Shown piece by piece: positions 20,036 through 28,810 of a stretch of 48,380 nt of DNA; within the stretch, counting starts at the first letter, position 1, and the number at the start of each line of letters is the position of its first letter. The DNA comes from Sinorhizobium sp. 8-89 (GTDB taxonomy: Bacteria; Pseudomonadota; Alphaproteobacteria; Rhizobiales; Rhizobiaceae), in the NCBI RefSeq assembly GCF_030124325.1, contig NZ_JASKLR010000007.1:248224-296603 (forward strand). The letters run 5' to 3'. The position numbers were made by a program, and so were the translations under genes. The notes under the pieces were generated by a model that worked only from the letters and a program-made list of their open reading frames with translations, had not been told where the DNA came from and made no database searches.

Positions 20036-20542
20036 ATGACAGCCTTGGATATCCAGATCAGCGTCGAGGAAGGGGACTGGCCGTCGGAGGACGAGCTGCA
20101 CTCCTTCTCGGCGCGCATTCTCGAGGCGGCGGCGGATTTCCTCGTGCGCGAGGAAAAGCAGCCTTTTCCGCTGGATCCGCCGGAACTCTCCTTGGTCTTC
20201 ACCGATGATGTGTCGATGCAGGTAATCAATGCGGAATGGCGAAGCCAGGACAAGCCGACCAATGTGCTGTCTTTTCCCGCTTTTCCCGTGACCCCGGGCA
20301 AGATGCCGGGGCCGATGCTCGGCGATATCGTCGTTGCCTATGAAACGCTGAAGCGCGAAGCGGCCGAACTGGAGAAGCCGTTTGACGCGCATCTGATGCA
20401 CCTTCTCGTCCATGGATTCCTGCACCTTTTCGGGTATGATCACCTGGAAGACAACGAGGCGGAAAGAATGGAAGGCCTGGAGACTCGCATTTTGGCGCGT
20501 CTTGGCCTATCTGATCCATACGGGGACAGATCCCCGGATTGA
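20036..20542 (+). CDS. ybeY: Endoribonuclease YbeY (rRNA maturation factor)
   Basis: A 168-residue metal-dependent RNase of the UPF0054 family. The zinc-binding HGFLHLFGYDH motif (His 126, 130 and 136) is intact, and NVLSFPAF is present. YbeY is needed for 16S rRNA 3'-end maturation and ribosome quality control, and in S. meliloti its homologue has been tied to small-RNA regulation and symbiosis. It lies after phoH, separated by a repeat element, and before the CBS-domain gene by 12 bases. Start at the ATG at 20036. Confidence 0.96.
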   Translation: MTALDIQISVEEGDWPSEDELHSFSARILEAAADFLVREEKQPFPLDPPELSLVFTDDVSMQVINAEWRSQDKPTNVLSFPAFPVTPGKMPGPMLGDIVVAYETLKREAAELEKPFDAHLMHLLVHGFLHLFGYDHLEDNEAERMEGLETRILARLGLSDPYGDRSPD

Positions 20543-20554
20543 TAGTTTGGAACG

Positions 20555-21721
20555 ATGAGCGACATCAACACACAGCCGGCCGCCGTTGCGGCCGAGGAAG
20601 CGGAAGCTTCCGGAGAAGCTGAGGCGGGCAGTAGTAGTACCGCCGCCCCCCGACAGGAGGGCAGCAAATCCACAACCTCCTTCTGGAGCCGCGCCGCGCG
20701 CATCCTGCGCGGGGCAAGCCCATCGAGCCTGCGCGAAGATCTCGCCGACGCATTGATGACGGACGCGGACAGCAACGCCGCGTTCTCTCCCGAAGAACGG
20801 GCGATGCTCAACAACATCCTGCGTTTCCGAGAGGTTCGCGTCGAGGACGTGATGGTGCCGCGCGCCGATATCGAGGCCGTGGACCAGAGCATCACAATCG
20901 GCGAGCTCATGGTCATCTTCGAGGAGTCGGGGCGCTCGCGCATGCCGGTCTACAGCGAGGGCCTGGATGACCCGCGCGGCATGGTGCATATCCGCGACCT
21001 TCTCGCCTATGTGACCAAGCAGGCCCGCAACCGGCGGCGCAACGGCAAGGCGCAGCCCATGGCCTCGGCCGAAAGGACGGAAAGGGCGCCGCGTCAGCAG
21101 AGGGCCGGTTTTGACCTCTCTCGCGTCGATCTTGGAAAAACGGTCGAGGAGGCCGGCATCGTTCGCCAGCTCCTGTTCGTGCCGCCCTCCATGCTGGCTT
21201 CGGATCTGATGCAGCGGATGCAGGCCGCGCGCATCCAGATGGCCCTCGTCATCGACGAATATGGCGGCACGGACGGTCTCGTGTCGCTGGAGGACATCGT
21301 CGAGATGGTCGTCGGCGATATAGAAGACGAGCACGACGATGAAGAGGTGATGTTCGCGCGCACCACGGATGACATCTTCGTCGCCGATGCCCGCGTCGAG
21401 CTCGAGGAGATCGCCGAAGCGATCGGCCCGGACTTCGACGTGCGCGAACAGATCGAAGACGTCGACACGCTCGGCGGCCTGGTGTTCGCTTCGCTCGGAC
21501 GCATCCCGGTTCGCGGCGAGGTGGTCCAGGCAATCCCCGGTTTCGAATTTCAGATTCTCGATGCTGACCCCCGGCGTGTCAAACGCGTGCGCATCATGCG
21601 CAAGCGGCCGCTCGCTCGCCGCCGGGTCGTGAAGGCAGAGAAGGAGACGCCATCTGAAACGCCGCCGGCCGGTCGCGACACCGAGGTCCGTGTCGGACCA
21701 CAGCCGACATCCGAGCAATAG
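20555..21721 (+). CDS. CBS-domain hemolysin/CorC-TlyC family protein
   Basis: A 388-residue protein without the N-terminal DUF21 membrane domain: an Ala/Glu-rich start, then a CBS pair (VRVEDVMVPRADIEAVD near residue 93, and PSMLASDLMQRMQ with LVIDEYGGTDGLVSLEDIVE) and a C-terminal CorC_HlyC domain (DADPRRVKRVRIM). Relatives are named TlyC or CorC and linked to Mg/Co homeostasis or membrane stability; the biochemical role is unsettled. An insert between the CBS motifs, rich in Arg and Gln (residues about 155-185), looks disordered. It follows ybeY closely and precedes lnt, a conserved order. Confidence 0.88.
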   Translation: MSDINTQPAAVAAEEAEASGEAEAGSSSTAAPRQEGSKSTTSFWSRAARILRGASPSSLREDLADALMTDADSNAAFSPEERAMLNNILRFREVRVEDVMVPRADIEAVDQSITIGELMVIFEESGRSRMPVYSEGLDDPRGMVHIRDLLAYVTKQARNRRRNGKAQPMASAERTERAPRQQRAGFDLSRVDLGKTVEEAGIVRQLLFVPPSMLASDLMQRMQAARIQMALVIDEYGGTDGLVSLEDIVEMVVGDIEDEHDDEEVMFARTTDDIFVADARVELEEIAEAIGPDFDVREQIEDVDTLGGLVFASLGRIPVRGEVVQAIPGFEFQILDADPRRVKRVRIMRKRPLARRRVVKAEKETPSETPPAGRDTEVRVGPQPTSEQ

Positions 21722-21765
21722 CCGTTCCGGCGGTCGCGGCGGTCCGCCTTCCCATCCCGGCCGTC

Positions 21766-21948
21766 AGAGCAATCCCCGGAAAAGTGTGCAGCGGTTTTTG
21801 GTCCGGCATCGCGTAGGTTCGATTAGATCATTTCACTGTTTCAATGGAACAATGAAATGATCTACAGCGCCGCGCGTCTTACCAGACGCGCAAAGAACAC
21901 TGCGGCACTTTGTTTTTGTCCTTGAATCGACAACGAATTAACATGCAG
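21766..21948 (+). repeat. RIME-type mosaic repeat, B, C and inverted A-D modules (copy 4)
   Basis: This is the most complete copy. It carries module B (GAGCAATCCCCGG ... GGTCCGGCATCGC), module C (21826-21862, arms GATCATTTCACTG and CAATGAAATGATC), and then modules A and D in the reverse orientation (CTACAGCGCCGCGCG ... AACATGCAG). It occupies about half of the 385-base gap between the CorC-like gene and lnt. The remainder (21949-22106) is the lnt leader, and I see no gene in it. Confidence 0.8.
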
Positions 21949-22106
21949 TCCCATCGGTGCCAAAATCGCTCTCGATTTTTGCCGCGATGCCGTGCTGTGC
22001 AACGCAGGGGCGAGGGACAAGCAGCCGCTTTTTTGGAACACTGCCGCCGATTGATTCGGTCGTTTTTCCTGCGCAGGATCGCGGTCCTGCGCCTATTGGA
22101 GGCTGT

Positions 22107-23702
22107 ATGAGTAGGCTGGCAGGCAGGATTATGCTCCTCTCCGGAGTGTCGAGGGTGTTCATCGCCTTCCTCGCGGGGCTCCTGACGGTTCTCACCCAAC
22201 CACCGTTCGGTATCTTTGCGGCCGCTTTCGTCTCATTTCCCGTCCTCGTCTGGCTGATCGACGGCGCACCGGGCGATCCTGAACGGGGGCTGCTCGGACG
22301 GCTTTGGCCGGCCTTGTCGATCGGCTGGAGCTTCGGTTTCGGCTATTTCCTTGGCGGCCTCTGGTGGCTTGGCAACGCCCTGTTGATCGAAGCGGATCTT
22401 TTTGCCTGGGCCCTGCCGCTCGCCGTTGTCGGTCTGCCTGCCTTCCTCGCGCTCTTCTATGCCTTTGCAGTCGCATTGGCGCGCTGCATCTGGTCCGACG
22501 GCATGGGCAGGATCGCCGCCCTTGCATTCGGCTTCGGCATCGCGGAATGGCTCCGCGGCTTTCTCTTCACTGGCTTTCCCTGGAATGCCATCGGCTATGC
22601 CTTGATGCCGATGCCACTGATGATGCAATCGGCGAGCGTCGTGAACCTTGCGACGATCAACATGGTCGCTGTCTTCGTGTTTGCGTCCCCCGCTCTCATC
22701 GCCACTGGAAAGGGCGCGCGTGCAGGCCTCGCGATCGCCGTGGTGCTCTTTGCCGCGCACCTCGCCTTCGGCTTCTATCGTCTTGCCCAGCCGGCGCCTC
22801 AACCGCTAACGCCTGAGCTGACCGTGCGCCTCGTTCAGCCGGTAGTCGATCAGGCGAAGAAGCTCGATGACGGGGAACGCGCGTCGGTCTTCGAGGAGCA
22901 TCTCGCTCTCACGACCGTGCCGTGGCAGGACGGGGGCAAACGCCCGGACATCATCGTTTGGCCGGAAACATCGATCCCGTTCATACTGACGGACAACCCG
23001 GACGCGCTCGCCCGCATCGCAGAGGTCCTGGAGGAGGGGCAGGTCCTCATTGCCGGTGCCGTTCGCGTCGAGGATGCCGGGGCGGGCCTGCCGCGGCGCT
23101 TCTACAATTCGATTTACGCGATTGACGATCGCGGCCAGATCATCGGCGCTGCCGACAAGGTTCACCTCGTCCCCTTCGGCGAATATCTGCCGTTCGAGGA
23201 TGTTCTTGCCTCCTGGGGGCTGAGCGCTGTCGCCGCCTCGATGCCTGGCGGCTTTTCGCCTGCCCAGACCCGCACGCTTCTCACGCTGCCGGACGGCAGG
23301 ACGGCTTATCCGCTTATCTGCTACGAAGCGATCTTCGCCGATGAGATCGAGGGTAACGCCCGCCTTGCCGATATCCTGCTCAACATTACCAACGACGCCT
23401 GGTTCGGCGACACGCCTGGCCCGCGCCAGCATTTCCATCAGGCGCGGCTTCGCACAGTCGAGACCGGCACACCAATGATCCGGGCAGCCAACAACGGTAT
23501 ATCAGCAATTGTTGATGCACGTGGTGTTTTAGTGGTAGGATTGGGATACAATTACAAGGGGGTCACAGACACAATTCTGCCGGGAAAAATGCTTAGCGTA
23601 ACCGATGCCGCGACGCGCGGTCGGATTTTCTGGTTGGCAGCCGGATTGCTCTTTCTGGTTGCAGCATTTTCGCGTATTGGTTTTAATATTAGGAAGAATT
23701 GA
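22107..23702 (+). CDS. lnt: Apolipoprotein N-acyltransferase Lnt (ActA in rhizobia)
   Basis: Lnt transfers the third acyl chain to the N-terminal Cys of lipoproteins in the inner membrane. From the ATG at 22107, which has TTGGAGG just upstream, the protein has 531 residues: several membrane segments in the first 220, then a nitrilase-like domain with the Glu-Lys-Cys triad at E287 (WPETSIPF), K351 (ADKVHLVPFGEYLP) and C405 (PLICYEAIF). The frame opens earlier, at 21957, but that part is not conserved and starts within or beside a repeat. The rhizobial gene was found as actA, needed for acid tolerance, and phrR follows it here as in the published locus. Confidence 0.95.
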   Translation: MSRLAGRIMLLSGVSRVFIAFLAGLLTVLTQPPFGIFAAAFVSFPVLVWLIDGAPGDPERGLLGRLWPALSIGWSFGFGYFLGGLWWLGNALLIEADLFAWALPLAVVGLPAFLALFYAFAVALARCIWSDGMGRIAALAFGFGIAEWLRGFLFTGFPWNAIGYALMPMPLMMQSASVVNLATINMVAVFVFASPALIATGKGARAGLAIAVVLFAAHLAFGFYRLAQPAPQPLTPELTVRLVQPVVDQAKKLDDGERASVFEEHLALTTVPWQDGGKRPDIIVWPETSIPFILTDNPDALARIAEVLEEGQVLIAGAVRVEDAGAGLPRRFYNSIYAIDDRGQIIGAADKVHLVPFGEYLPFEDVLASWGLSAVAASMPGGFSPAQTRTLLTLPDGRTAYPLICYEAIFADEIEGNARLADILLNITNDAWFGDTPGPRQHFHQARLRTVETGTPMIRAANNGISAIVDARGVLVVGLGYNYKGVTDTILPGKMLSVTDAATRGRIFWLAAGLLFLVAAFSRIGFNIRKN

Positions 23703-23849
23703 CCTAAAACCCCTAAAATTGCATAGTGACCAGATCCATCAACCTTCACCTGCGAGTGGAGCTCTTGTTTTGCCGATATGATTGCGACAGGGCGCTCTGT
23801 TCGATGCCAGGTTGCAGGTACCCGAAACAGCGTGTTTAGGAACGCGGAC

Positions 23850-24266
23850 ATGATTGAAAACAAGAAGAAGCCGAACCCGATCGACATTCATGTCGGTAGC
23901 AGGATTCGCCTCCGCCGGACGATGCTGGGTATGAGCCAGGAAAAACTCGGCGAAGCCCTGGGGATTACCTTTCAGCAGATCCAGAAATACGAGAAGGGAA
24001 CAAACCGCGTCGGCGCCAGCCGGTTGCAGAACATTTCCTCCATTCTCAATGTCCCGGTGTCATTCTTCTTCGAGGATGCTCCGGGCGAGGGCGCCGCCGC
24101 ATCCGGCATGGCCGAGGCCTCCAGCTCGAACTATGTCGTTGATTTCCTGTCGTCCTCCGAGGGCCTTCAACTCAACCGTGCCTTCGTCAAGATTTCCGAC
24201 CCGAAGGTGCGTCGGAAACTGGTGGACCTGGTGAAGGCGCTGGCCGCCGAGGCGGAAAGCGAATAG
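23850..24266 (+). CDS. phrR: XRE-family HTH regulator, PhrR/PraR type
   Basis: A 138-residue regulator: an N-terminal XRE helix-turn-helix (HVGSRIRLRRTMLGMSQEKL ... ITFQQIQKYEKGTNRVGASR, about residues 12-70) and a C-terminal tail (SDPKVRRKLVDLVKALA). It matches the low-pH-induced PhrR described next to actA in Sinorhizobium and the PraR proteins that repress quorum-sensing and biofilm genes in other rhizobia. The ATG at 23850 was chosen because homology begins with the HTH; an upstream in-frame ATG at 23778 adds 24 residues with no recognisable sequence. The 147-base gap after lnt may hold its promoter. A strong terminator follows. Confidence 0.85.
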   Translation: MIENKKKPNPIDIHVGSRIRLRRTMLGMSQEKLGEALGITFQQIQKYEKGTNRVGASRLQNISSILNVPVSFFFEDAPGEGAAASGMAEASSSNYVVDFLSSSEGLQLNRAFVKISDPKVRRKLVDLVKALAAEAESE

Positions 24267-24291
24267 CCAGGGCATTTCACCGACCTAAAGC

Positions 24292-24317
24292 AAAGCGGCC
24301 CGAGTGCCGCTTTTTTT
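24292..24317 (+). terminator. Rho-independent terminator after phrR
   Basis: The stem AAAGCGGC (24292-24299) pairs with GCCGCTTT, with a 6-base loop, and runs into seven T residues. It ends the lnt-phrR region 25 bases after the phrR stop and separates it from metK. Confidence 0.85.
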
Positions 24318-24330
24318 ATACGGTCCACCG

Positions 24331-24435
24331 CTACAGCCAGCGGGTCTCTCATCCGACGCGCAAATCACGCTGCAGCATCTTGAACCTCTGCATGTTTCAA
24401 CTCTTGAATCAGCTACCGTTTGAGGAAGCATGCAG
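24331..24435 (+). repeat. RIME-type mosaic repeat, diverged A plus D modules (copy 5)
   Basis: CTACAGC at 24331 and GCTGCAG near 24370 frame a degraded module A (CGACGCGCAAATCACGCTGC). Module D follows, between CTGCATG (24388) and CATGCAG (24429-24435). It lies just upstream of the metK operator-like site, within the 288-base phrR-metK gap. Confidence 0.65.
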
Positions 24436-24462
24436 CGGATGAATTCAGGTTGTAATATCGAT

Positions 24463-24478
24463 ATAAAGATATATTTAT
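24463..24478. promoter_or_regulatory. Operator-like dyad upstream of metK
   Basis: ATAAAGATATATTTAT is a 16-base near-perfect palindrome (two mismatching positions) in an otherwise AT-rich stretch 77 bases before the metK start. It resembles sites I recall for SahR-type ArsR-family repressors, which control methionine-cycle genes in proteobacteria. That assignment is inference; only the dyad is seen. Confidence 0.45.
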
Positions 24479-24554
24479 GTCGTTGTTCGCTTGTTTTTCG
24501 ACCGCAAAACCACTAACACGTTCGCACCGCTTTTTCATTGAGGGGACTTCCCGC

Positions 24555-25838
<1,284 letters not shown>

Positions 25839-25936
25839 CGCCGCAGTCGAAGCGGCCTTGGACGAGGTCGCAGGCGTCGAAAAAATATTGCAATGGTCGG
25901 GTGCGCTGCTATTCAGGCGTACCACATTGCAGGATC

Positions 25937-25976
25937 AAGAGCGGATGCTCCGGATTGGAGTGTCCGCTTTGCTCTT
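25937..25976 (+). promoter_or_regulatory. Stem-loop in the metK-trmB intergenic region
   Basis: Nested arms AGCGGA (25940-25945) / TCCGCT (25963-25968) and CTCC (25948) / GGAG (25957) with symmetric TG-TG mismatches, plus outer AAG/CTT bases. No T tract follows directly. It could be a processing or attenuation hairpin just before trmB, or a leaky end of the metK transcript. The rest of the gap holds no gene. Confidence 0.4.
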
Positions 25977-25991
25977 TGAAGGAAGATCGTG

Positions 25992-26690
25992 ATGACTGAA
26001 CCGCGCCGTGCCAGAGCCACGGAGGCATTCTTTGGCCGCCGCAAGGGCAAGCCCTTGCGTGAACGCCAGGCAGCCCATCTCGAGCATCTGCTGCCCTCGC
26101 TGCGGCTCGATCTCGCGCAGCCCGCACCGGCTGAACTCACGACGCTCTTCCCGCAGCCGGTGAAGCGCATTCGCCTGGAAATCGGTTTCGGAGGTGGGGA
26201 GCATCTCGTTCATCGTGCCGCCGAGGATCCTGCAACCGGATTCATCGGCGTCGAGCCTTTCGTCAACTCGATGGCGAAGCTGCTCGGACAGATCGAAGCG
26301 CGAGAGCTCGCGAATGTCCGGCTATATGACGACGACGCAACGCAGGTGCTGGACTGGCTGCCGAACGCTTCCGTCGACCACATCGACCTGCTCTATCCCG
26401 ATCCCTGGCCGAAGCGGAAGCATTGGAAGCGGCGCTTCGTTTCCAAGGTCAACCTGGATCGCTTCGCCCGCATCCTGAAGCCCGGCGGCCTCTTCTGCTT
26501 CGCGTCCGACATCGACACCTATGTCAATTGGACGCTCATCCATTGCCGCGATCACACAGCCTTCGAGTGGACGGCGGAGAAAGCAGCAGACTGGCTCTCG
26601 CCTTTCGAAGGTTGGCCGAGCACGCGCTACGAGGCCAAGGCGCGCCGCGAGGGGCGGAGTTCCGCCTATCTCACCTTTCGCCGTGTCTAG
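25992..26690 (+). CDS. trmB: tRNA (guanine-N7)-methyltransferase TrmB
   Basis: TrmB methylates G46 in the variable loop of tRNAs using S-adenosylmethionine. The 232-residue protein shows the SAM site [16 protein letters not shown] near residue 60, [13 protein letters not shown], and the TrmB hallmark [18 protein letters not shown] near 133. The ATG at 25992 is preferred over the GTG one codon earlier. It follows metK, which supplies its methyl donor, by 153 bases. The next gene is convergent. Confidence 0.95.
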   Translation: MTEPRRARATEAFFGRRKGKPLRERQAAHLEHLLPSLRLDLAQPAPAELTTLFPQPVKRIRLEIGFGGGEHLVHRAAEDPATGFIGVEPFVNSMAKLLGQIEARELANVRLYDDDATQVLDWLPNASVDHIDLLYPDPWPKRKHWKRRFVSKVNLDRFARILKPGGLFCFASDIDTYVNWTLIHCRDHTAFEWTAEKAADWLSPFEGWPSTRYEAKARREGRSSAYLTFRRV

Positions 26691-26703
26691 GACTTGCTAC
26701 GTT

Positions 26704-26750
26704 TCGCCCTCACCCTAACCCCCTCTCGCAGGGAGAGGCCGGATGAGGGG
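26704..26750. repeat. Imperfect palindrome between convergent trmB and DUF1150 gene
   Basis: CCCTCACCC...CCTCTC (26721-26726) pairs with GAGAGG (26732-26737)...GAGGG around a 5-base loop. This CTCACCCTAACCC-type intergenic palindrome is widespread in proteobacterial genomes. Its position between convergent genes suggests it may work as a bidirectional transcription end. Confidence 0.6.
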
Positions 26751-26777
26751 CCAATTCAGGTGATTCGCTTCAGCCGC

Positions 26778-27035
26778 TCAATGAAGGCTGACGGTGCGAA
26801 GATCGTCCTCGGCCGCCTTGAAGAAGGTGCTGGACCGATTGTCGGTCAAAAGGATCGGCGTGCCGTCGGCGCCGAACAAGGCCCACAGGTCGATTCCGGG
26901 TCCCATCTCGGGTGCTTCCGGGAAACAACGGGAGACCTCCTCCGAACGCATCTTGCGGATATAGCCGACTTCGCCCTCGCCAAGATGCGCAAGGTCGTTC
27001 TTCGACAGCGATGTGTTGATGGCTTTCAGTCCCAT
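26778..27035 (-). CDS. DUF1150 family protein
   Basis: A small protein of 85 residues, with GEGEVGYIRKMRSEEV and a C-terminal DLWALFGADGTPILLTDNR. It matches the DUF1150 family, which in alphaproteobacteria is usually encoded directly after a small heat-shock gene, as here: the hsp20 stop is 47 bases upstream on the same strand. The conserved pairing suggests co-expression on heating. The GADGTP..LTD pattern recalls short regulatory proteins, but I know no established function. Confidence 0.8.
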   Translation of the reverse strand: MGLKAINTSLSKNDLAHLGEGEVGYIRKMRSEEVSRCFPEAPEMGPGIDLWALFGADGTPILLTDNRSSTFFKAAEDDLRTVSLH

Positions 27036-27082
27036 GGTGACACTCCGTGGTCGCCGGGTAGGGGAAAATCCCGCCGGTTATC

Positions 27083-27514
27083 CTACTCTGGGACGGAAAT
27101 GTTAATTTTCTTTACCATACGGACCGGTTCGGGCCGCACGAGGTCCACCGAGAGGAGACCGTTGCGCAGCTCGGCGCCGAGAACCCTCATGCCGTCGGCG
27201 AGAACAAAGGTGCGCTGGAACTGCCGGGCGGCAATGCCGCGATGCAGATAGTCCCGTTCGCCGACGTCGACCTGGCGGCCGCGAATCACCAATTGGTTTT
27301 CTTCCGTCGTGACGTCCAGGTCCTCTTCGGAAAAGCCGGCGACCGCGAGCGTTATCCGCAACCGTTCCGGCGCATCGGAAGATGCGTCGCCGCGAATGCG
27401 CTCGATGTTATAGGGTGGATATCCGTCGTTGCCCTTGGCGATGCGCTCAAGGGTCTTTTCCATGGTGTCGAAGCCCAGCAGAAGCGGGCTGGTAAAGGGC
27501 GTAATCCTGCTCAT
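27083..27514 (-). CDS. ibpA: Small heat-shock protein, Hsp20/IbpA class A
   Basis: A 143-residue alpha-crystallin chaperone. The N-terminus is MSRITPFTSPLLLGFDTMEK; the crystallin domain runs from about residue 35 to 130 (YNIERI ... LRITLAVAGFSEEDLDVTTE ... NQLVIRGRQ ... LHRGIAARQFQRTFVLADG). Hsp20 proteins bind unfolding proteins without ATP. The short C-terminal end (INISVPE) carries the I-x-I-like anchor of the family. Upstream are an RpoH-like promoter and a leader that can hide the ribosome site in a ROSE-type hairpin, so both transcription and translation are probably heat-controlled. The DUF1150 gene follows. Confidence 0.93.
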   Translation of the reverse strand: MSRITPFTSPLLLGFDTMEKTLERIAKGNDGYPPYNIERIRGDASSDAPERLRITLAVAGFSEEDLDVTTEENQLVIRGRQVDVGERDYLHRGIAARQFQRTFVLADGMRVLGAELRNGLLSVDLVRPEPVRMVKKINISVPE

Positions 27515-27576
27515 TTCCCAAGTCCTTGCAGCTCAAGCGACCATCATGCGGACCTGCCAAGCAGCATCCACGCTGC
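27515..27576 (-). promoter_or_regulatory. ROSE-type RNA thermometer in the ibpA leader
   Basis: On the minus strand the leader holds a hairpin GCAGC...GCTGC (27576-27561) and, just before the start, a second hairpin at 27541-27522. There UCGCU (27540-27536) pairs with the Shine-Dalgarno AGGA (27526-27523), leaving G27538 bulged. A UYGCU anti-SD with a bulged G opposite AGGA is the defining feature of ROSE elements, which melt on heating and free the ribosome site of small heat-shock genes in rhizobia. The spacing of AGGA to ATG is 8 bases. Confidence 0.8.
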
Positions 27577-27577
27577 A

Positions 27578-27606
27578 ATATGGTAGCTGTGCGCAACGAG
27601 TGCAAG
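27578..27606 (-). promoter_or_regulatory. RpoH-like heat-shock promoter of ibpA
   Basis: On the minus strand CTTGCA (27606-27601) is followed after 17 bases by CCATAT (27583-27578). This fits the CTTGAA/CCATNT pattern of rhizobial sigma-32 promoters. The predicted start is near 27571, giving a leader of about 57 bases that holds the ROSE-type hairpin. Confidence 0.6.
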
Positions 27607-27655
27607 CCGCTTGCCTAGGCTGCGCGCGCAAATCATAGTTCGCTGCGCCAAATCG

Positions 27656-27755
27656 GAGCGGGAAGGGAAGTGTGAGCGGTTTTCCGTTCGAATCCTGCTT
27701 CAATATCGTAGAATCGGCCACGTTCGCGGATTAACGAGATCCGGATCATCGTGAG
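27656..27755 (+). repeat. RIME-type repeat, diverged B plus C modules (copy 6)
   Basis: GAGCGGG...GCGGTTTTCCGTTCGAATCC is a worn module B. The following GAATCGGCCACG...ATCATCGTGA resembles the outer arms of module C at 19967-20014, with the core lost. It sits between the divergent ibpA promoter and the nucleoside hydrolase gene. Confidence 0.6.
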
Positions 27756-27772
27756 CCAGGAGGGTGGAGAAA

Positions 27773-28717
27773 GTGTCGAACGCAAGAAAGATAATCATAG
27801 ACACCGATCCCGGGCAGGACGACGCAGCCGCCATCATGCTCGCCCTCGGCAGTCCGGAGGAGATCGACCTTCTGGGCATCACCGCTGTCGCCGGCAACGT
27901 TCCGCTTTCGCTGACAGCCCGGAACGCGCGCATCGTCTGCGAGCTTTGCAACAGGGCCGATGTGAAGGTGTACGCGGGCGCCGAGCGGCCGGTCGCGCGA
28001 CCTCTGGTGACGGCCGAGCATGTCCACGGCAAGACCGGGCTCGACGGTCCGGTGTTGGCAGAGCCGACGATGCCGCTGCAGGAGGAGCACGCCGTCGACT
28101 TCATCATCGAGACCCTGCTCGCCGAGGACGCAGGCACGGTTACGCTCTGCACGCTCGGCCCCTTGACCAACATCGCGCTTGCCCTGACGAAGGCGCCGGA
28201 AATCGCGCCTCGGATACGTGAACTCGTAATGATGGGTGGTGGGTTCTTCGAGGGCGGCAACATCACGCCGGCGGCGGAATTCAACATTTATGTCGATCCG
28301 GAGGCTGCCGAGATCGTCTTCCGCTCCGGCATTCCGATCGTGATGATGCCGCTCGACGTGACGCACCGCGTCCTGACCCACAAGGCCCGGGTGCAGAAGA
28401 TCCGCGAGATCGGCAGTCCCGCGGCGATCGCGATGGCCGAAATGCTGGAGTTCTTCGAGCGCTTCGACATCGAAAAGTATGGCACTGACGGCGGGCCGCT
28501 GCATGACCCGACGGTGATCGCCTATCTCCTGCGGCCGGAACTGTTCACCGGGCGCGACTGCAATGTCGAGATCGAGACGAACTCCGCCCTGACGGCCGGC
28601 ATGACCGTCGTCGACTGGTGGCAGGTGACCGGCCGCGAGCACAATGCCAAGGTGATGCGCCACATCGATGATCAGGGCTTTTTCGATCTCCTGACGGACC
28701 GCCTGGCGCGCATCTGA
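27773..28717 (+). CDS. Inosine/uridine-preferring nucleoside hydrolase family protein
   Basis: The protein hydrolyses the N-glycosidic bond of ribonucleosides to free base and ribose. The calcium-binding Asp cluster is intact: DTDPGQDDAAAI at residues 10-21. LCTLGPLTNIALAL, MMGGGFFEGGNITPAAEFNIYVDPEA (two adjoining blocks) and the late Asp in GGPLHDPTVIAYLL match the family. I prefer the GTG at 27773, 8 bases after AGGAGGG, giving 314 residues; the GTG at 27764 overlaps that ribosome site. Released ribose could be used by the ribokinase encoded nearby at 31500-32399, though they are not in one operon. The exact nucleoside is not predictable. Confidence 0.9.
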   Translation: MSNARKIIIDTDPGQDDAAAIMLALGSPEEIDLLGITAVAGNVPLSLTARNARIVCELCNRADVKVYAGAERPVARPLVTAEHVHGKTGLDGPVLAEPTMPLQEEHAVDFIIETLLAEDAGTVTLCTLGPLTNIALALTKAPEIAPRIRELVMMGGGFFEGGNITPAAEFNIYVDPEAAEIVFRSGIPIVMMPLDVTHRVLTHKARVQKIREIGSPAAIAMAEMLEFFERFDIEKYGTDGGPLHDPTVIAYLLRPELFTGRDCNVEIETNSALTAGMTVVDWWQVTGREHNAKVMRHIDDQGFFDLLTDRLARI

Positions 28718-28766
28718 CGGGCGACATGATGGCGCAGCCAAGCTCAATCCTTTCCTGCAAATGAAA

Positions 28767-28787
28767 ACGGCGCCTCTCGGGCGCCGT
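28767..28787. terminator. Bidirectional terminator between convergent genes
   Basis: ACGGCGCC (28767-28774) pairs with GGCGCCGT (28780-28787) over a 5-base loop. The minus side runs into TTTTCATTT, so it best serves the chemoreceptor gene; the plus side has CTTG and may also end the nucleoside hydrolase transcript. Confidence 0.7.
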
Positions 28788-28810
28788 CTTGCTGTTCGTC
28801 GTATCGGGGC

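Noticed and set aside
24318..24554. SAM riboswitch before metK
   Set aside because: I looked for the compact pseudoknot pattern of SAM-II and for SAM/SAH-type elements and saw none; the leader is occupied by a repeat and an AT-rich dyad.
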